Below are positions 43,130 to 51,636 of a stretch of 64,000 bases of DNA, piece after piece (within the stretch, counting starts at the first letter, position 1; the number at the start of each line of letters is the position of its first letter). Origin of the DNA: SYOC01 sp964441775 (GTDB lineage Bacteria > Desulfobacterota > Binatia > Bin18). The position numbers and the translations under genes are program-made. The DNA lies in the NCBI GenBank assembly GCA_964441775.1, contig CAYTVL010000028.1, forward strand, positions 14,138 to 78,137, written 5' to 3'. Under the pieces are notes generated by a model. The model was not told the DNA's origin. It did no database searches and was given only the letters and a program-made list of their open reading frames with translations.

Positions 43130-43936
43130 TTATTTTTTTTCCGTCCACGGCCCCGGACGCCGCCAGAGGTAAGGCAAGTCGATAATCACTCCGGGTTCTT
43201 TCAGTTCCTCCAATGCCCGTAGCGCATCGCAGAGTACCCAGCGTTGCTGCATGACATTGAAGGGCTCGCCCAAGGGATGGCCGAAGGGCCAGCGGAGAAA
43301 GAGCGCTCGTGGTGGTCGAGTTTTCTCAGTTAACTCCCGCTGAATGCTCAGGGCGACGGTGGGAATGCCGTGGTGTTCAATCGTGCGTGCTATCAGTCCC
43401 ACGGACCGGTTACACAATCCTCACGCCGGAGTCAGTACGACGGCATCAACGCGTTCGCGTGTAAGGCGCTGGGCTACGTCCGGGCCGGTCTTGATTAACA
43501 AACGTGACACATGGCGTCCGTCGACATGTCCCATGAAACTGTAATGACACGACGCTGCTTCACCAATGATCCGGTCGTGCGCCAGTTCTCGCAAGCGATC
43601 AATTGGCAGAACAATGTTGACATCTTTATCCGCGTCGCGATGGTCGTAGTAATCATGGGTAATGCGGAGCGCGTCGTGTGCGGAATCGCTAGGGATGACG
43701 CGATACGTGGGATCACCATCTTTGTCCGCCATGTCGAAAGGCGCATCGTTTACTTGGTGCACGCCCGCCGTTGTTACCAGGGCAACGCGACATTGCGAGA
43801 GCGACTTCGTGAGCGGGACCCAGGGCGGAGGACCATAATCCTGGAGCTGTTGCTTTTTCACCCAGCGAGCCGTGAGTGAAGGAAAGCGACTAAAGAAAAA
43901 TGCGAAAAGTTGGTTTTGCAAACGATGAAGAGGCAT
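43130..43936 (-). CDS. GrdB-family selenoprotein (glycine/betaine/sarcosine/D-proline reductase selenoprotein B-like), in-frame TGA = Sec172
   Basis: Read on the minus strand from ATG 43936 (GGAG five bases before), the frame meets TGA at 43421-43423 after VVLTPA and continues in the same frame with GLCNRSVGLIA to a normal stop at 43130. GrdB-type proteins have selenocysteine at this spot in a UxxC redox motif (GrdB itself reads roughly LTSTUGTCTRCG). With Sec172 and Cys175 the product is 268 residues, shorter than the roughly 430 of clostridial GrdB but like short family members. The N-terminal half carries VALVTTAGVH and a DHRDADKDVN segment. A SECIS-like hairpin follows the TGA. The start overlaps the end of the membrane glycosyltransferase gene by 47 bp. 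If TGA were a true stop, the protein would lose its active site. Confidence 0.82.
43394..43408 (-). promoter_or_regulatory. Candidate bacterial SECIS hairpin
   Basis: Starting 12 nt after the TGA, CGGTCC pairs with GGACTG (one G-T pair) around the 3-nt loop GTG. The loop begins 18 nt after the TGA and its first base is G. Stem length, loop size and distance fit the general bacterial SECIS pattern for SelB-dependent selenocysteine insertion. Confidence 0.6.
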
Positions 43937-45308
43937 GAGTGCTCCGTCCGCTGCGCCAGTCCCACCACAGCAGGCCATAAAAAGGCGTATATTCCAGCCA
44001 TACTACCCCGCGAAACGTTTCCGTTATGTGGTGGTACATAAAATAAAATGAGAGGTAGTATAACCCAAGCAGACCGGAAAGCAGAATCCAGGCGCGTGAA
44101 GGGAACACACATAAGAACGGAGCCAGCCAGATAAAGTACCAGGGGTCCGCCACTGGACTCAATAAAAAAACCGCGCCCAGGGTGATAAAGATTTTTCGCA
44201 GGAACGAATAATCATTGTCAACGTCTTCGTCCCGGAGCAGTGTGACCATCAATCCGCCTAACGCCGCTACAACCATGAGGTTCGCCAGCCAGCGGTTTCG
44301 CACAATCGCAAGGAGAAGCGGAAACACAAAACTATTTGTTTGCCATGCTTCGGCAAAGGTTGCGACGCCTTGCCAGAGCCCGCGTCCAGCGCCAAGAAAT
44401 GGGGCATAGCCCGCAACTATTACTGCCCCAACAACGCCGATGCCATAAGTGGTTTTGCACCAACCGAATCGCGCTTTCGTTCTATAAACGAAGAACGGTA
44501 AGAACAGGACCGGATAGAGCTTTCCCAAGGTCGCCAACGCCAGATGCACGTGCGCGACGGCCCATTTATCTCGGAGGAGACTCCACACCGCCATAAGAAA
44601 AAAAAACGTTGGGACAACGTCATAGTGCGCTGAGTTGATGGTTTCTTTGATGACTAAAGGGGACCACGCATAGACCAATATCCAAGCGGGGCTCAAGTCC
44701 AGATGGCGCAGCAACCTTAGCAGGACTACACATATACCGAGGTCAAAGCCGAGAAAGAGAAAACGTAAGGCCAGGAGACTGCCAGGCGCTGCGAGGGCGG
44801 CGAGTGCAAAAACGCCCTGCGCCAGAGGCGGATAAATCGTGGGGACTCTGGGATGATTAATGCGAGCAAGGATAAGAGCAAAGGTGGGATCAGATGGGAT
44901 GATCTGGGAGTAGTCGTTGCCGCCTTCTTCGTGGGCGACAATGGCGGACGGAGCAATGCCATAAGGATTCAACCCGCTTGCGAGAACTTTTCCATCCCAC
45001 AGGTATCGATAAAAATCATCTTCTTGAATCGGGTTCGACAGCAAAAGGAGGGCGCGGAAGAGGAAGGCGAACCCAAGGAGAAGGGTACGGTCTTGACGAC
45101 CACAGGAAGGTTGCAGAAGCGAGCGAAGCGCAGAGACATACAAGACGAACGCGCTACCGTACAGGGCGAGAAAAAGCAAAATGGGACGCTGGTCACGGCC
45201 CAGGCCATATACAAAACTATGGCTCAGCCATGCCATTCCCACGTAGATCAACAATAAGAAGCAACCAAACGCAAGCAGACGGGTACGCACGGGAGGAAGA
45301 TACGGCAT
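43890..45308 (-). CDS. Multi-span membrane glycosyltransferase (GT-C type)
   Basis: A 472-residue protein with about ten or eleven hydrophobic helices. An early loop carries EDDFYRYLWDGKVLASGLNP (about residues 96-115), the acidic motif usual in GT-C enzymes that use polyprenyl-phosphate sugars. HYDVVPTFFFLMA and LGKLYPVLFLPFF occur further along. It acts in the inner membrane, facing the periplasm. GGGAGGG sits almost directly against the ATG, unusually close. Its 3' end overlaps the selenoprotein start. It may take sugar from a lipid carrier made by the polyprenyl-phosphate glycosyltransferase at 39493. Confidence 0.8.
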   Translation of the reverse strand: MPYLPPVRTRLLAFGCFLLLIYVGMAWLSHSFVYGLGRDQRPILLFLALYGSAFVLYVSALRSLLQPSCGRQDRTLLLGFAFLFRALLLLSNPIQEDDFYRYLWDGKVLASGLNPYGIAPSAIVAHEEGGNDYSQIIPSDPTFALILARINHPRVPTIYPPLAQGVFALAALAAPGSLLALRFLFLGFDLGICVVLLRLLRHLDLSPAWILVYAWSPLVIKETINSAHYDVVPTFFFLMAVWSLLRDKWAVAHVHLALATLGKLYPVLFLPFFVYRTKARFGWCKTTYGIGVVGAVIVAGYAPFLGAGRGLWQGVATFAEAWQTNSFVFPLLLAIVRNRWLANLMVVAALGGLMVTLLRDEDVDNDYSFLRKIFITLGAVFLLSPVADPWYFIWLAPFLCVFPSRAWILLSGLLGLYYLSFYFMYHHITETFRGVVWLEYTPFYGLLWWDWRSGRSTHASSSFAKPTFRIFL

Positions 45309-45352
45309 CCCTCCCGTTGCGAAAGGGGGGAGTGTAACAGTTCGTCAGCCTC

Positions 45353-45841
45353 CTACCTTTCCGCGTAAAACTGGACTGGAGTCGTCTCATGAGGTACTTC
45401 GAACCCTTGGCGCAGGCGACGCAGGGCAAGGCTCACACTAGCTCGGCACACTTTGATATTGTGCGTGTCCCGTAAATATCGCATCAACAACGCCGGGTTC
45501 CAATGATGCGCTTCATAGCGGAACTCCGTCGGCTCATGTTGTAATACATCCGTAATGAGCGGATCAATAATCGGCGGAAACGTCCCCGGTCGCCCACTGC
45601 GCTTCTCATCTACCAGCCGCGCCGCAATGTCCCGTACCCCTCGGTGTCGTTTGAACCGCGTCGCCCAGTTGTACACCGTTTGGCGACTCACATGCAGGCG
45701 GTCCGCCACCGTCTGCGGATTATCGCCCTCATCCAACCACAGCAGCGCCTGCGCGCGGCGCACCTCATTGGTCAAGGTCGCAGGGGTCACGACGGCTTCT
45801 AATTCTCCTCGTTCTTGCGAGCTTAACGCTAAGAGTGACAT
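45353..45841 (-). CDS. Solitary IS630-like N-terminal HTH protein
   Basis: A 162-residue protein with two helix-turn-helix units. The first contains NPQTVADRLHVSRQTVYNWA near residues 41-60; the second is a winged-helix-like segment ending YLRDTHNIKVCRASVSLALR. This is the DNA-binding half of IS630-family transposases. The DDE catalytic half (about 180 more residues) is missing and no continuation appears in any frame nearby. It could be a transposase relic, the first frame of a lost two-frame element, or a domesticated DNA-binding protein. Confidence 0.75.
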   Translation of the reverse strand: MSLLALSSQERGELEAVVTPATLTNEVRRAQALLWLDEGDNPQTVADRLHVSRQTVYNWATRFKRHRGVRDIAARLVDEKRSGRPGTFPPIIDPLITDVLQHEPTEFRYEAHHWNPALLMRYLRDTHNIKVCRASVSLALRRLRQGFEVPHETTPVQFYAER

Positions 45842-45868
45842 CGGTATACCTCGTGTCGTCCTGAGGGT

Positions 45869-45893
45869 TGAGGGAGAAAACCGTTTTCCCTCA
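45869..45893 (-). terminator. Hairpin after DUF1302 gene
   Basis: GAGGG...GAAAAC and GTTTTC...CCCTC pair with one bulged base. On the minus strand this follows the DUF1302 stop by about 25 bp. There is no clean T-run, so it is a moderate candidate. Confidence 0.4.
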
Positions 45894-45918
45894 GCCCTCC
45901 GTGCCCAGGACTCAGGAT

Positions 45919-48363
45919 TTAGTAGAGCAGATACTGTAACTCGACCCAGATGTTGTCCTTGGTCTTGAAGGCGCCGATCCCCTGGTTGTTCCCGTCAATC
46001 CAGTTGTAGCGCACGCTGACGCGGAATGGATCGTAGAACGTCCAGTCAATACCAGGTTGCATCAGCCACGATCCGCTCCAGTCATAGAAGAAGATAAAGC
46101 TGGGACGCACGTTGCCGCCAAAATACTGCGTCGATACCGAAAACGTGTTGATGATATTAGTATCTTTGAGTGTGATGAGCCGCTTATAACTACACGGCGC
46201 AAACTGCGGCGTCACCAGGGCAGCGGCGGCTTGACCATTATGCGCACATGAAAACGACCGATTGCCCTGGCCACCAGGCCGGATGTTGGGATCGAAGAGG
46301 GCTGGATCGGTCCGGAAGGGTCCAATGGTGTTCCCAGCGCGATTCTGGAGCCCTGAGCCAAAAATATCGTTGTTCAGCCCAATCGGCTTCCCGAGATCAT
46401 ACTTGTTGCGGTTGTTCATGATATGGTTCATGAAAATCTGCGCCGAGAAGGTGAACGTATTGACGGGATTCAACCAGTGAATCCATTGGTTATGATCCAA
46501 CCCAATACTGTACGCCCACATATCCCGGCTCTTGAACCGCCCGATTCGGCAGCCCCGCACCCCGGCGGCGTCCGTACAATTCCCCTGACTGGAAAAGGTG
46601 CCCCCAGGTAAAAACAACGGGTTAAAGAGGGCTGACCCATTCGTCCCGTTGAAGGGCACTGTGGCGTGCTGCGTGATCCCCGCTCGGGCTAAGGGCAAGG
46701 TCAGAAAGCGCTGCTGGTTGGGAGCTTCGTCATTGAAGACCGTAGATGCATCATTAATGTTGGAGCGGAACCCCACGTTGCGCTCGTAGGCAAACTCACT
46801 GCGGAATGTCGTGTAGATGTAGTACAGTGGGTTGTCACTCCCGACAAACATGCCAGTGAGGGCATTGACGGGAAAAGATAAGGTGGCGCCAGAGATCTGA
46901 ATGCGCTTCTCACGAATCGGCACGCCGGTGTTGCGTTCCTGCACTGCCGGCACGGCGGTTGTGGCGCCCGGTCCGCCCTTCGCCGTGCCAACCCCCGCGG
47001 TGTGGGGGCCGTTATACGCGGCGGTTCCCACCACTGGGTCATTAATTCCCCAGGGATTGTTGACAAATTGTCCAGCCGCATTTTTCTCGTACGGGTCCTT
47101 GCCGGTCAACCGTTGGAACAACGCGGGGTTGGTATCCCAGGCCAAGTGCGCGGGTGTGGGAGAAATCACGGCCGCTGCCGACACCGGCCCATCTTGCCAC
47201 GTGTAGTAGTGTGCGATCGAGAAGGTGAAATCATGAATCGTGCCCACGATGCGACCGCCGCCGCGGGAGCTTTCCAGGTTGCTGTGCGGTCCCTGCGCGC
47301 GGAAACTACACGGCAGCCCGTTGCCCGGCTGATCTGACGGCCCGGGGTTGCGCCGCCCAAAGTACGGTCCACCGCACGGCATGCGCCCGACCATCACCGG
47401 CGAGGTGACTGTGTACGGCGTCCAGTAACTCGGAGTCAACCCATAATAAGCCGACGTGCGCCGATCCGGCGAGACAAACCCTTCCAAGGTTAAGTCACTG
47501 ATTGGTCCCACCGTGCCGAAGCTCCACTGCGCCCGCAGCATGTTGAGCGGCACCCGCCGTTCATCCAAGGGCACCAGGAAACCGCCAAAGAAGTTGTCCA
47601 ACGGGTTAATCTGATCCAGGAGGCGAAAACCATCGGTCTCACCCCAGGAGAGGTTCTGGCGGCCAATGCGGATAAACAGCGGTCCCTTGGTGATATTGAA
47701 ATACCACTCAAACAGTTGCGTTTGATTGATTTGTTTCTGGAGAAAATGTTGGTTCGTCAAGTACGAAAAATTGCGATCTCGCGATGACCAGCGGCTGGGG
47801 AAGGCTTGCACCCCATTGAGCACTTGGCCGTTGGAAAGAACCTTATTGATCAGCGGGCCGTTGGGGGGAACCCGGCCAAAATACTTATCCCAGTAGTTCA
47901 GCGGCCCGCTGCCACCAGAGTTTGCCACCCGCTGTTCGCCGGGCAAGAACCCTCCTAATCCACCATCTTTCTGCCGACGGATGCCTCTCGGCCCAAAGTC
48001 CCACACCCCGTCGTACGACTCGCGAAAGTTGAGGTAGTAGTCGAAGCCGTCCAGATTGAGGAACTGGCCCAACAGCCCGACGGTGGGCAGATCGCGCGAG
48101 ATGCGATTGATGTTATGCCGCCATTCTAAGGTGAGGAAGTTACGATTCTGAACAAGATTCCCAGTTTGATAGAGGCCTTTGCCGGCCCCGATGCTGTCGT
48201 CAGACAGCGCGAAGGTTGACCGTGAGTAGGCGAATCCCGACAAACTCATCTCTCGCCGGTCGTCAAAGAAATAGCCCCAGGCCGTACTGGCTGAGACCAC
48301 GAGTGCAAGAATTGCCGCTCCTAGCGACCCTCCCTTATGGATCGCCAGTATAGTTCTCCTCAT
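45919..48363 (-). CDS. DUF1302-type outer-membrane protein
   Basis: An 814-residue exported protein. A signal peptide of about 29 residues (ILALVVSASTAWG) is followed by YFFDDRREMSLSGFAYSRST. The rest is rich in aromatic-flanked beta strands such as IHWLNPVNTFTFSAQIFMNH and ends VWVELQYLLY-like (NIWVELQYLLY), with a C-terminal aromatic residue typical of outer-membrane barrels. The IRIGRQNLSWGETDGFRLLD segment near residue 227 is typical of DUF1302, which often accompanies DUF1329; no DUF1329 gene is present. Its role in transport or substrate uptake is inferred. It is divergent from a large regulator that may control it. Confidence 0.78.
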   Translation of the reverse strand: MRRTILAIHKGGSLGAAILALVVSASTAWGYFFDDRREMSLSGFAYSRSTFALSDDSIGAGKGLYQTGNLVQNRNFLTLEWRHNINRISRDLPTVGLLGQFLNLDGFDYYLNFRESYDGVWDFGPRGIRRQKDGGLGGFLPGEQRVANSGGSGPLNYWDKYFGRVPPNGPLINKVLSNGQVLNGVQAFPSRWSSRDRNFSYLTNQHFLQKQINQTQLFEWYFNITKGPLFIRIGRQNLSWGETDGFRLLDQINPLDNFFGGFLVPLDERRVPLNMLRAQWSFGTVGPISDLTLEGFVSPDRRTSAYYGLTPSYWTPYTVTSPVMVGRMPCGGPYFGRRNPGPSDQPGNGLPCSFRAQGPHSNLESSRGGGRIVGTIHDFTFSIAHYYTWQDGPVSAAAVISPTPAHLAWDTNPALFQRLTGKDPYEKNAAGQFVNNPWGINDPVVGTAAYNGPHTAGVGTAKGGPGATTAVPAVQERNTGVPIREKRIQISGATLSFPVNALTGMFVGSDNPLYYIYTTFRSEFAYERNVGFRSNINDASTVFNDEAPNQQRFLTLPLARAGITQHATVPFNGTNGSALFNPLFLPGGTFSSQGNCTDAAGVRGCRIGRFKSRDMWAYSIGLDHNQWIHWLNPVNTFTFSAQIFMNHIMNNRNKYDLGKPIGLNNDIFGSGLQNRAGNTIGPFRTDPALFDPNIRPGGQGNRSFSCAHNGQAAAALVTPQFAPCSYKRLITLKDTNIINTFSVSTQYFGGNVRPSFIFFYDWSGSWLMQPGIDWTFYDPFRVSVRYNWIDGNNQGIGAFKTKDNIWVELQYLLY

Positions 48364-48578
48364 GATAGTCCCTCCTTACCCCTCCCCTGCCGTTGTCGGT
48401 AGGCGGATTTGGTAGCAAAATTTCTTTTTTTCACACTTGCTACTTCACTTCTTGTCCTCTTCTGTGGTATAAACAGCCAAACCGAGGACGCGCCTCCTTA
48501 AAGAGGGGATAGCCGAAGAGCAGGCGCAAAGTCATAACAAATAGGTAATAAGTTCGTAACATTTTGGTGACGAAGGCT

Positions 48579-51500
48579 ATGGGCACTGAGCCTCACGTTT
48601 CCTCTTCTCCTGTACGTCTTGACCTTACGAACCAATTCGTTTGGCGCGACGGCTTGTCAATTGCTTTGACGCCGAAGGCGTTTAGTGTGTTGCGCTATCT
48701 GATGGAACGCCCGGGACAACTTGTTGTCAAAGAAGAACTGCTAAACGCCGCTTGGCCTGGGGTGTACGTCGGTGATGCGGCGCTCAAAGTTTGTATCCGG
48801 CGCCTGCGGCAAGCCTTGGGCGACATCACGCATCCGCCGCGTTATATTGAAACCGTGCACTGGCGGGGGTACCGGTTTATCGGGCCGCTTGCCGTCGAGG
48901 GAACGCTTTCGTTCTCGTCTCAAGCCCCTCAAACCGACACTCCTCTTTCGCTTGAGGTTCCAGCAGGCGTAGCCATGCCTGCTTTTTTGCCGACAAGCCC
49001 TGCGTTTTCCGCTGGCGAAGAAAGCCCGCCACTATTAGTGGGGCGTGAAGTTGAGCTGCGAACGATGATGCAGGGGCTGGCGAAGGCGCGACAAGGGTAT
49101 CGTCACACCCTTTTCGTCACCGGGCTGTCCGGGAGTGGGAAAACAACGATTGCTGACGCTTTTCTTGCGCGTATCGCTCCAGATTCTAACGTGCACGTGG
49201 CCCGCGGCCAGTGCATCGAACAGTATGGCGCTGGTGAGGCGTATCTGCCGATCTTAGAAGCCTTTCAGCGACTGAGTAGCTCGTCGGACTCGCAATACCT
49301 TGTCTCGGTATTGCGCCGCCGCGCCCCGATGTGGCTCTTGCAGATGCCTGATCTTCTGAGCGCGACTGAACGGAAACAGTTGCAACGCGAAGCGCGGGGC
49401 TCCTCACGCGAGCGTATGCTCAGAGAAATGGCGGAAGCCATTGAAGCCTTCACAGCCAGCGAGCTGCTAGTTCTTGTTTTGGAAGATTTGCATTGGAGCG
49501 ATTACGCTACGCTGGACTTGCTGTCATTCCTTGCACGGCGGAAAGAACCGGCTCGTCTTTTTATCATTGGCGTCTATCGCTCGGAGGAGTGCTCCCAAGC
49601 GAGTCATGCACTGAAGCATGTGAAGCAAGAGCTGCAAACGCATCGCCAATGTGAGGAACTGACCCTCACGCCGCTCACGCTTCCCGCCATTCAAGAGTAT
49701 CTCGCGCAACGCTTTCCACGGCACGACTTTCCTCTGACGCTCTCGCTCTTGCTTCAGAAGCGAACGGGCGGCAACCCGTTATTTCTTGTGAATGTTGTGG
49801 ACCATCTTGTTGACCGAGGTTTGCTGGTCGAGGATCAACAGGTGTGGCGCGTTTCTGGTGCGCTTGACGATTTGCAAATTGAAACGCCCGCCAGCATTCA
49901 GCACATGATTGAGGCTCAGCTTGAACGCTTTACCCCCAGGGAGCGACAAGTGCTCGAAGTCGCCAGTGTCGCGGGCCTAGACTTTTCAGCGGCGACGGTA
50001 GCGGCGGGTCTCGATGCTAGAATTGACGAAGTGGAAACCTGTTGCGAGGAAGCAGCCCGGCGTGGACTCTTTCTGCGTGCCCAGGGCGTGGGCGAATGGC
50101 CCGACGGCACGGTAGCGGCTCGCTATGAGTTTCTGCACTCGCTGTATCAAGAGACTCTCTACAACCGTGTCACCGCCGGGCGGCGGGTACAACTTCATCA
50201 GCGGATTGGCGAGCGGGGAGAATGTGCGTATGGAGCCCAGGTGCAGGAGATTGCCGCCGAACTGGCGATGCACTTTGAACGTGGGCGCGACCTGCCACGG
50301 GCCATCCAGTACCATCAGTATGCCGCCGTCCGCGCCACGCGCCGGTTTGGGTATCGAGAAGCTATTGCCCACTTGACCAATGGGTTGGCGTTACTGGCCA
50401 TGCAAGCAGAGTCGCCCGAACGCGACCGGCAAGAAATCGTCTTACAGAATGCGCTTGGCGCCGCAAGCATGGCAATTCATGGCTATGCCTCTCCAGCAGT
50501 GGAACACGCCTATAACCGCGCGCGTGCGCTTTCCCTGCACGTGGGTGTCACTACACCCCTTGATGCGGCGTTGCGGGGACTCTGGTCCTTTGCCGTAGCG
50601 CGGGCGGAATTGCAAACCGCGCGGGCGCTCGCCGAACAACTTCACCAAGTTGCCCAGAAAGAAAACAACCCGGCTCTCCTCTTAGAAGCGGACCGGGAAT
50701 TGGGGCAAACGCTCTATTTCCTGGGCCTTTTACCCGAAGCGCGCCAGGCCTTAGAACGAAGCAGCGAACGTTATGACTCCCACACGCACGCCGCCCATAT
50801 TTTCTTGTACGGGCAGGATCCGGGCGTGGTCTGTTTGGCCCACGACGCCAGAACGCTCTGTCTGATGGGTTTTCTCGATCAAGCGCGTCAGCAGGCCGAT
50901 GAGGCAATACGGCTGGCGAAGCAAGTGGAACATCCGTTCAGCCTCGCTCTTGCCCAGTACCATGCCACCGTTGTGCACATCACTTGTCGAGATGTCCAGC
51001 AAAGTCAGGACTTGATAGAAGCGACAATCGCGCTGTCAACGGAACACGCTTTTCTGTACTGGATTTCGTCCGCGCAAATGTTCAAAGGGTGGGCGCTCGT
51101 CAAACAGGGTCTTCCTGATGCTGGTGCGGCGCTTTTTCACCAAGGGCTCGTCGCGTATCGGGCCACAGGCGCGGAGCTGAACTGTCCCTACTCGCTGGCT
51201 TTGCTTGGCGAAGCGTATGACGCGCTGGGCCGAACGACGGAAGGCATGGTGGTCCTTGGCGAGGCCCTGCAAAGCACAAATCGTAACTCTGGTCATTTTT
51301 ATCTAGCCGAAATGTACCGCTTACAAGGAGAACTGCTCGTCCGCGCGGAAAACGGTACGCGGGATGCAGAGACGGTGCATCGTGCAGAAGCCTGCTTTCT
51401 CAAGGCCAGGGAAATTGCCCGCCGTCAGCACGCCACACTCCTCGAACTGCGGGCTGCAATGAGTCTCTGTCGCTTCTGGCGCCTGCAAGGAAAACGGCAG

Positions 51501-51602
51501 AAAGCCCGCGCTCAACTCGAAGAGGTTTTCGTCAGGTTCCCCAAAAACCTGGAGAGCGCCGACGTCCAAGAGGCGAAAAATCTTCTTGACGAATACGACT
51601 AA
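48579..51602 (+). CDS. Large winged-helix/AAA/TPR transcriptional regulator
   Basis: A protein of about 1007 residues. The N-terminal OmpR/CadC-type winged-helix DNA-binding domain (about residues 8-105) ends PRYIETVHWRGYRFIG. The AAA-type ATPase domain has P-loop GLSGSGKTT near 181 and Walker B LVLVLEDLHWSD near 300. The C-terminal half is a series of TPR-like helical repeats (EQLHQVAQKENNPALLLEAD, EALQSTNRNSGHFYLAEMYR). No membrane span is seen, so it is cytosolic. Such proteins sense an unknown signal. Divergent placement suggests it regulates the DUF1302 gene. GTG 48567 is an alternative start. Confidence 0.82.
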   Translation: MGTEPHVSSSPVRLDLTNQFVWRDGLSIALTPKAFSVLRYLMERPGQLVVKEELLNAAWPGVYVGDAALKVCIRRLRQALGDITHPPRYIETVHWRGYRFIGPLAVEGTLSFSSQAPQTDTPLSLEVPAGVAMPAFLPTSPAFSAGEESPPLLVGREVELRTMMQGLAKARQGYRHTLFVTGLSGSGKTTIADAFLARIAPDSNVHVARGQCIEQYGAGEAYLPILEAFQRLSSSSDSQYLVSVLRRRAPMWLLQMPDLLSATERKQLQREARGSSRERMLREMAEAIEAFTASELLVLVLEDLHWSDYATLDLLSFLARRKEPARLFIIGVYRSEECSQASHALKHVKQELQTHRQCEELTLTPLTLPAIQEYLAQRFPRHDFPLTLSLLLQKRTGGNPLFLVNVVDHLVDRGLLVEDQQVWRVSGALDDLQIETPASIQHMIEAQLERFTPRERQVLEVASVAGLDFSAATVAAGLDARIDEVETCCEEAARRGLFLRAQGVGEWPDGTVAARYEFLHSLYQETLYNRVTAGRRVQLHQRIGERGECAYGAQVQEIAAELAMHFERGRDLPRAIQYHQYAAVRATRRFGYREAIAHLTNGLALLAMQAESPERDRQEIVLQNALGAASMAIHGYASPAVEHAYNRARALSLHVGVTTPLDAALRGLWSFAVARAELQTARALAEQLHQVAQKENNPALLLEADRELGQTLYFLGLLPEARQALERSSERYDSHTHAAHIFLYGQDPGVVCLAHDARTLCLMGFLDQARQQADEAIRLAKQVEHPFSLALAQYHATVVHITCRDVQQSQDLIEATIALSTEHAFLYWISSAQMFKGWALVKQGLPDAGAALFHQGLVAYRATGAELNCPYSLALLGEAYDALGRTTEGMVVLGEALQSTNRNSGHFYLAEMYRLQGELLVRAENGTRDAETVHRAEACFLKAREIARRQHATLLELRAAMSLCRFWRLQGKRQKARAQLEEVFVRFPKNLESADVQEAKNLLDEYD

Positions 51603-51605
51603 AGG

Positions 51606-51636
51606 GAGACGGAGGCGATCATGGCCTTTCCGTCTC
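51606..51636. terminator. Convergent terminator hairpin
   Basis: GAGACGGA and TCCGTCTC form an 8-bp stem with a 15-nt loop, just after the regulator stop and overlapping the flippase stop. It could end both convergent transcripts. Confidence 0.45.

Noticed and set aside
43130..43423. Frameshift or simple pseudogene explanation for the split GrdB-like frame
   Set aside because: Both halves are in the same frame with only a TGA between them, at the family selenocysteine position, and no other defect is present.
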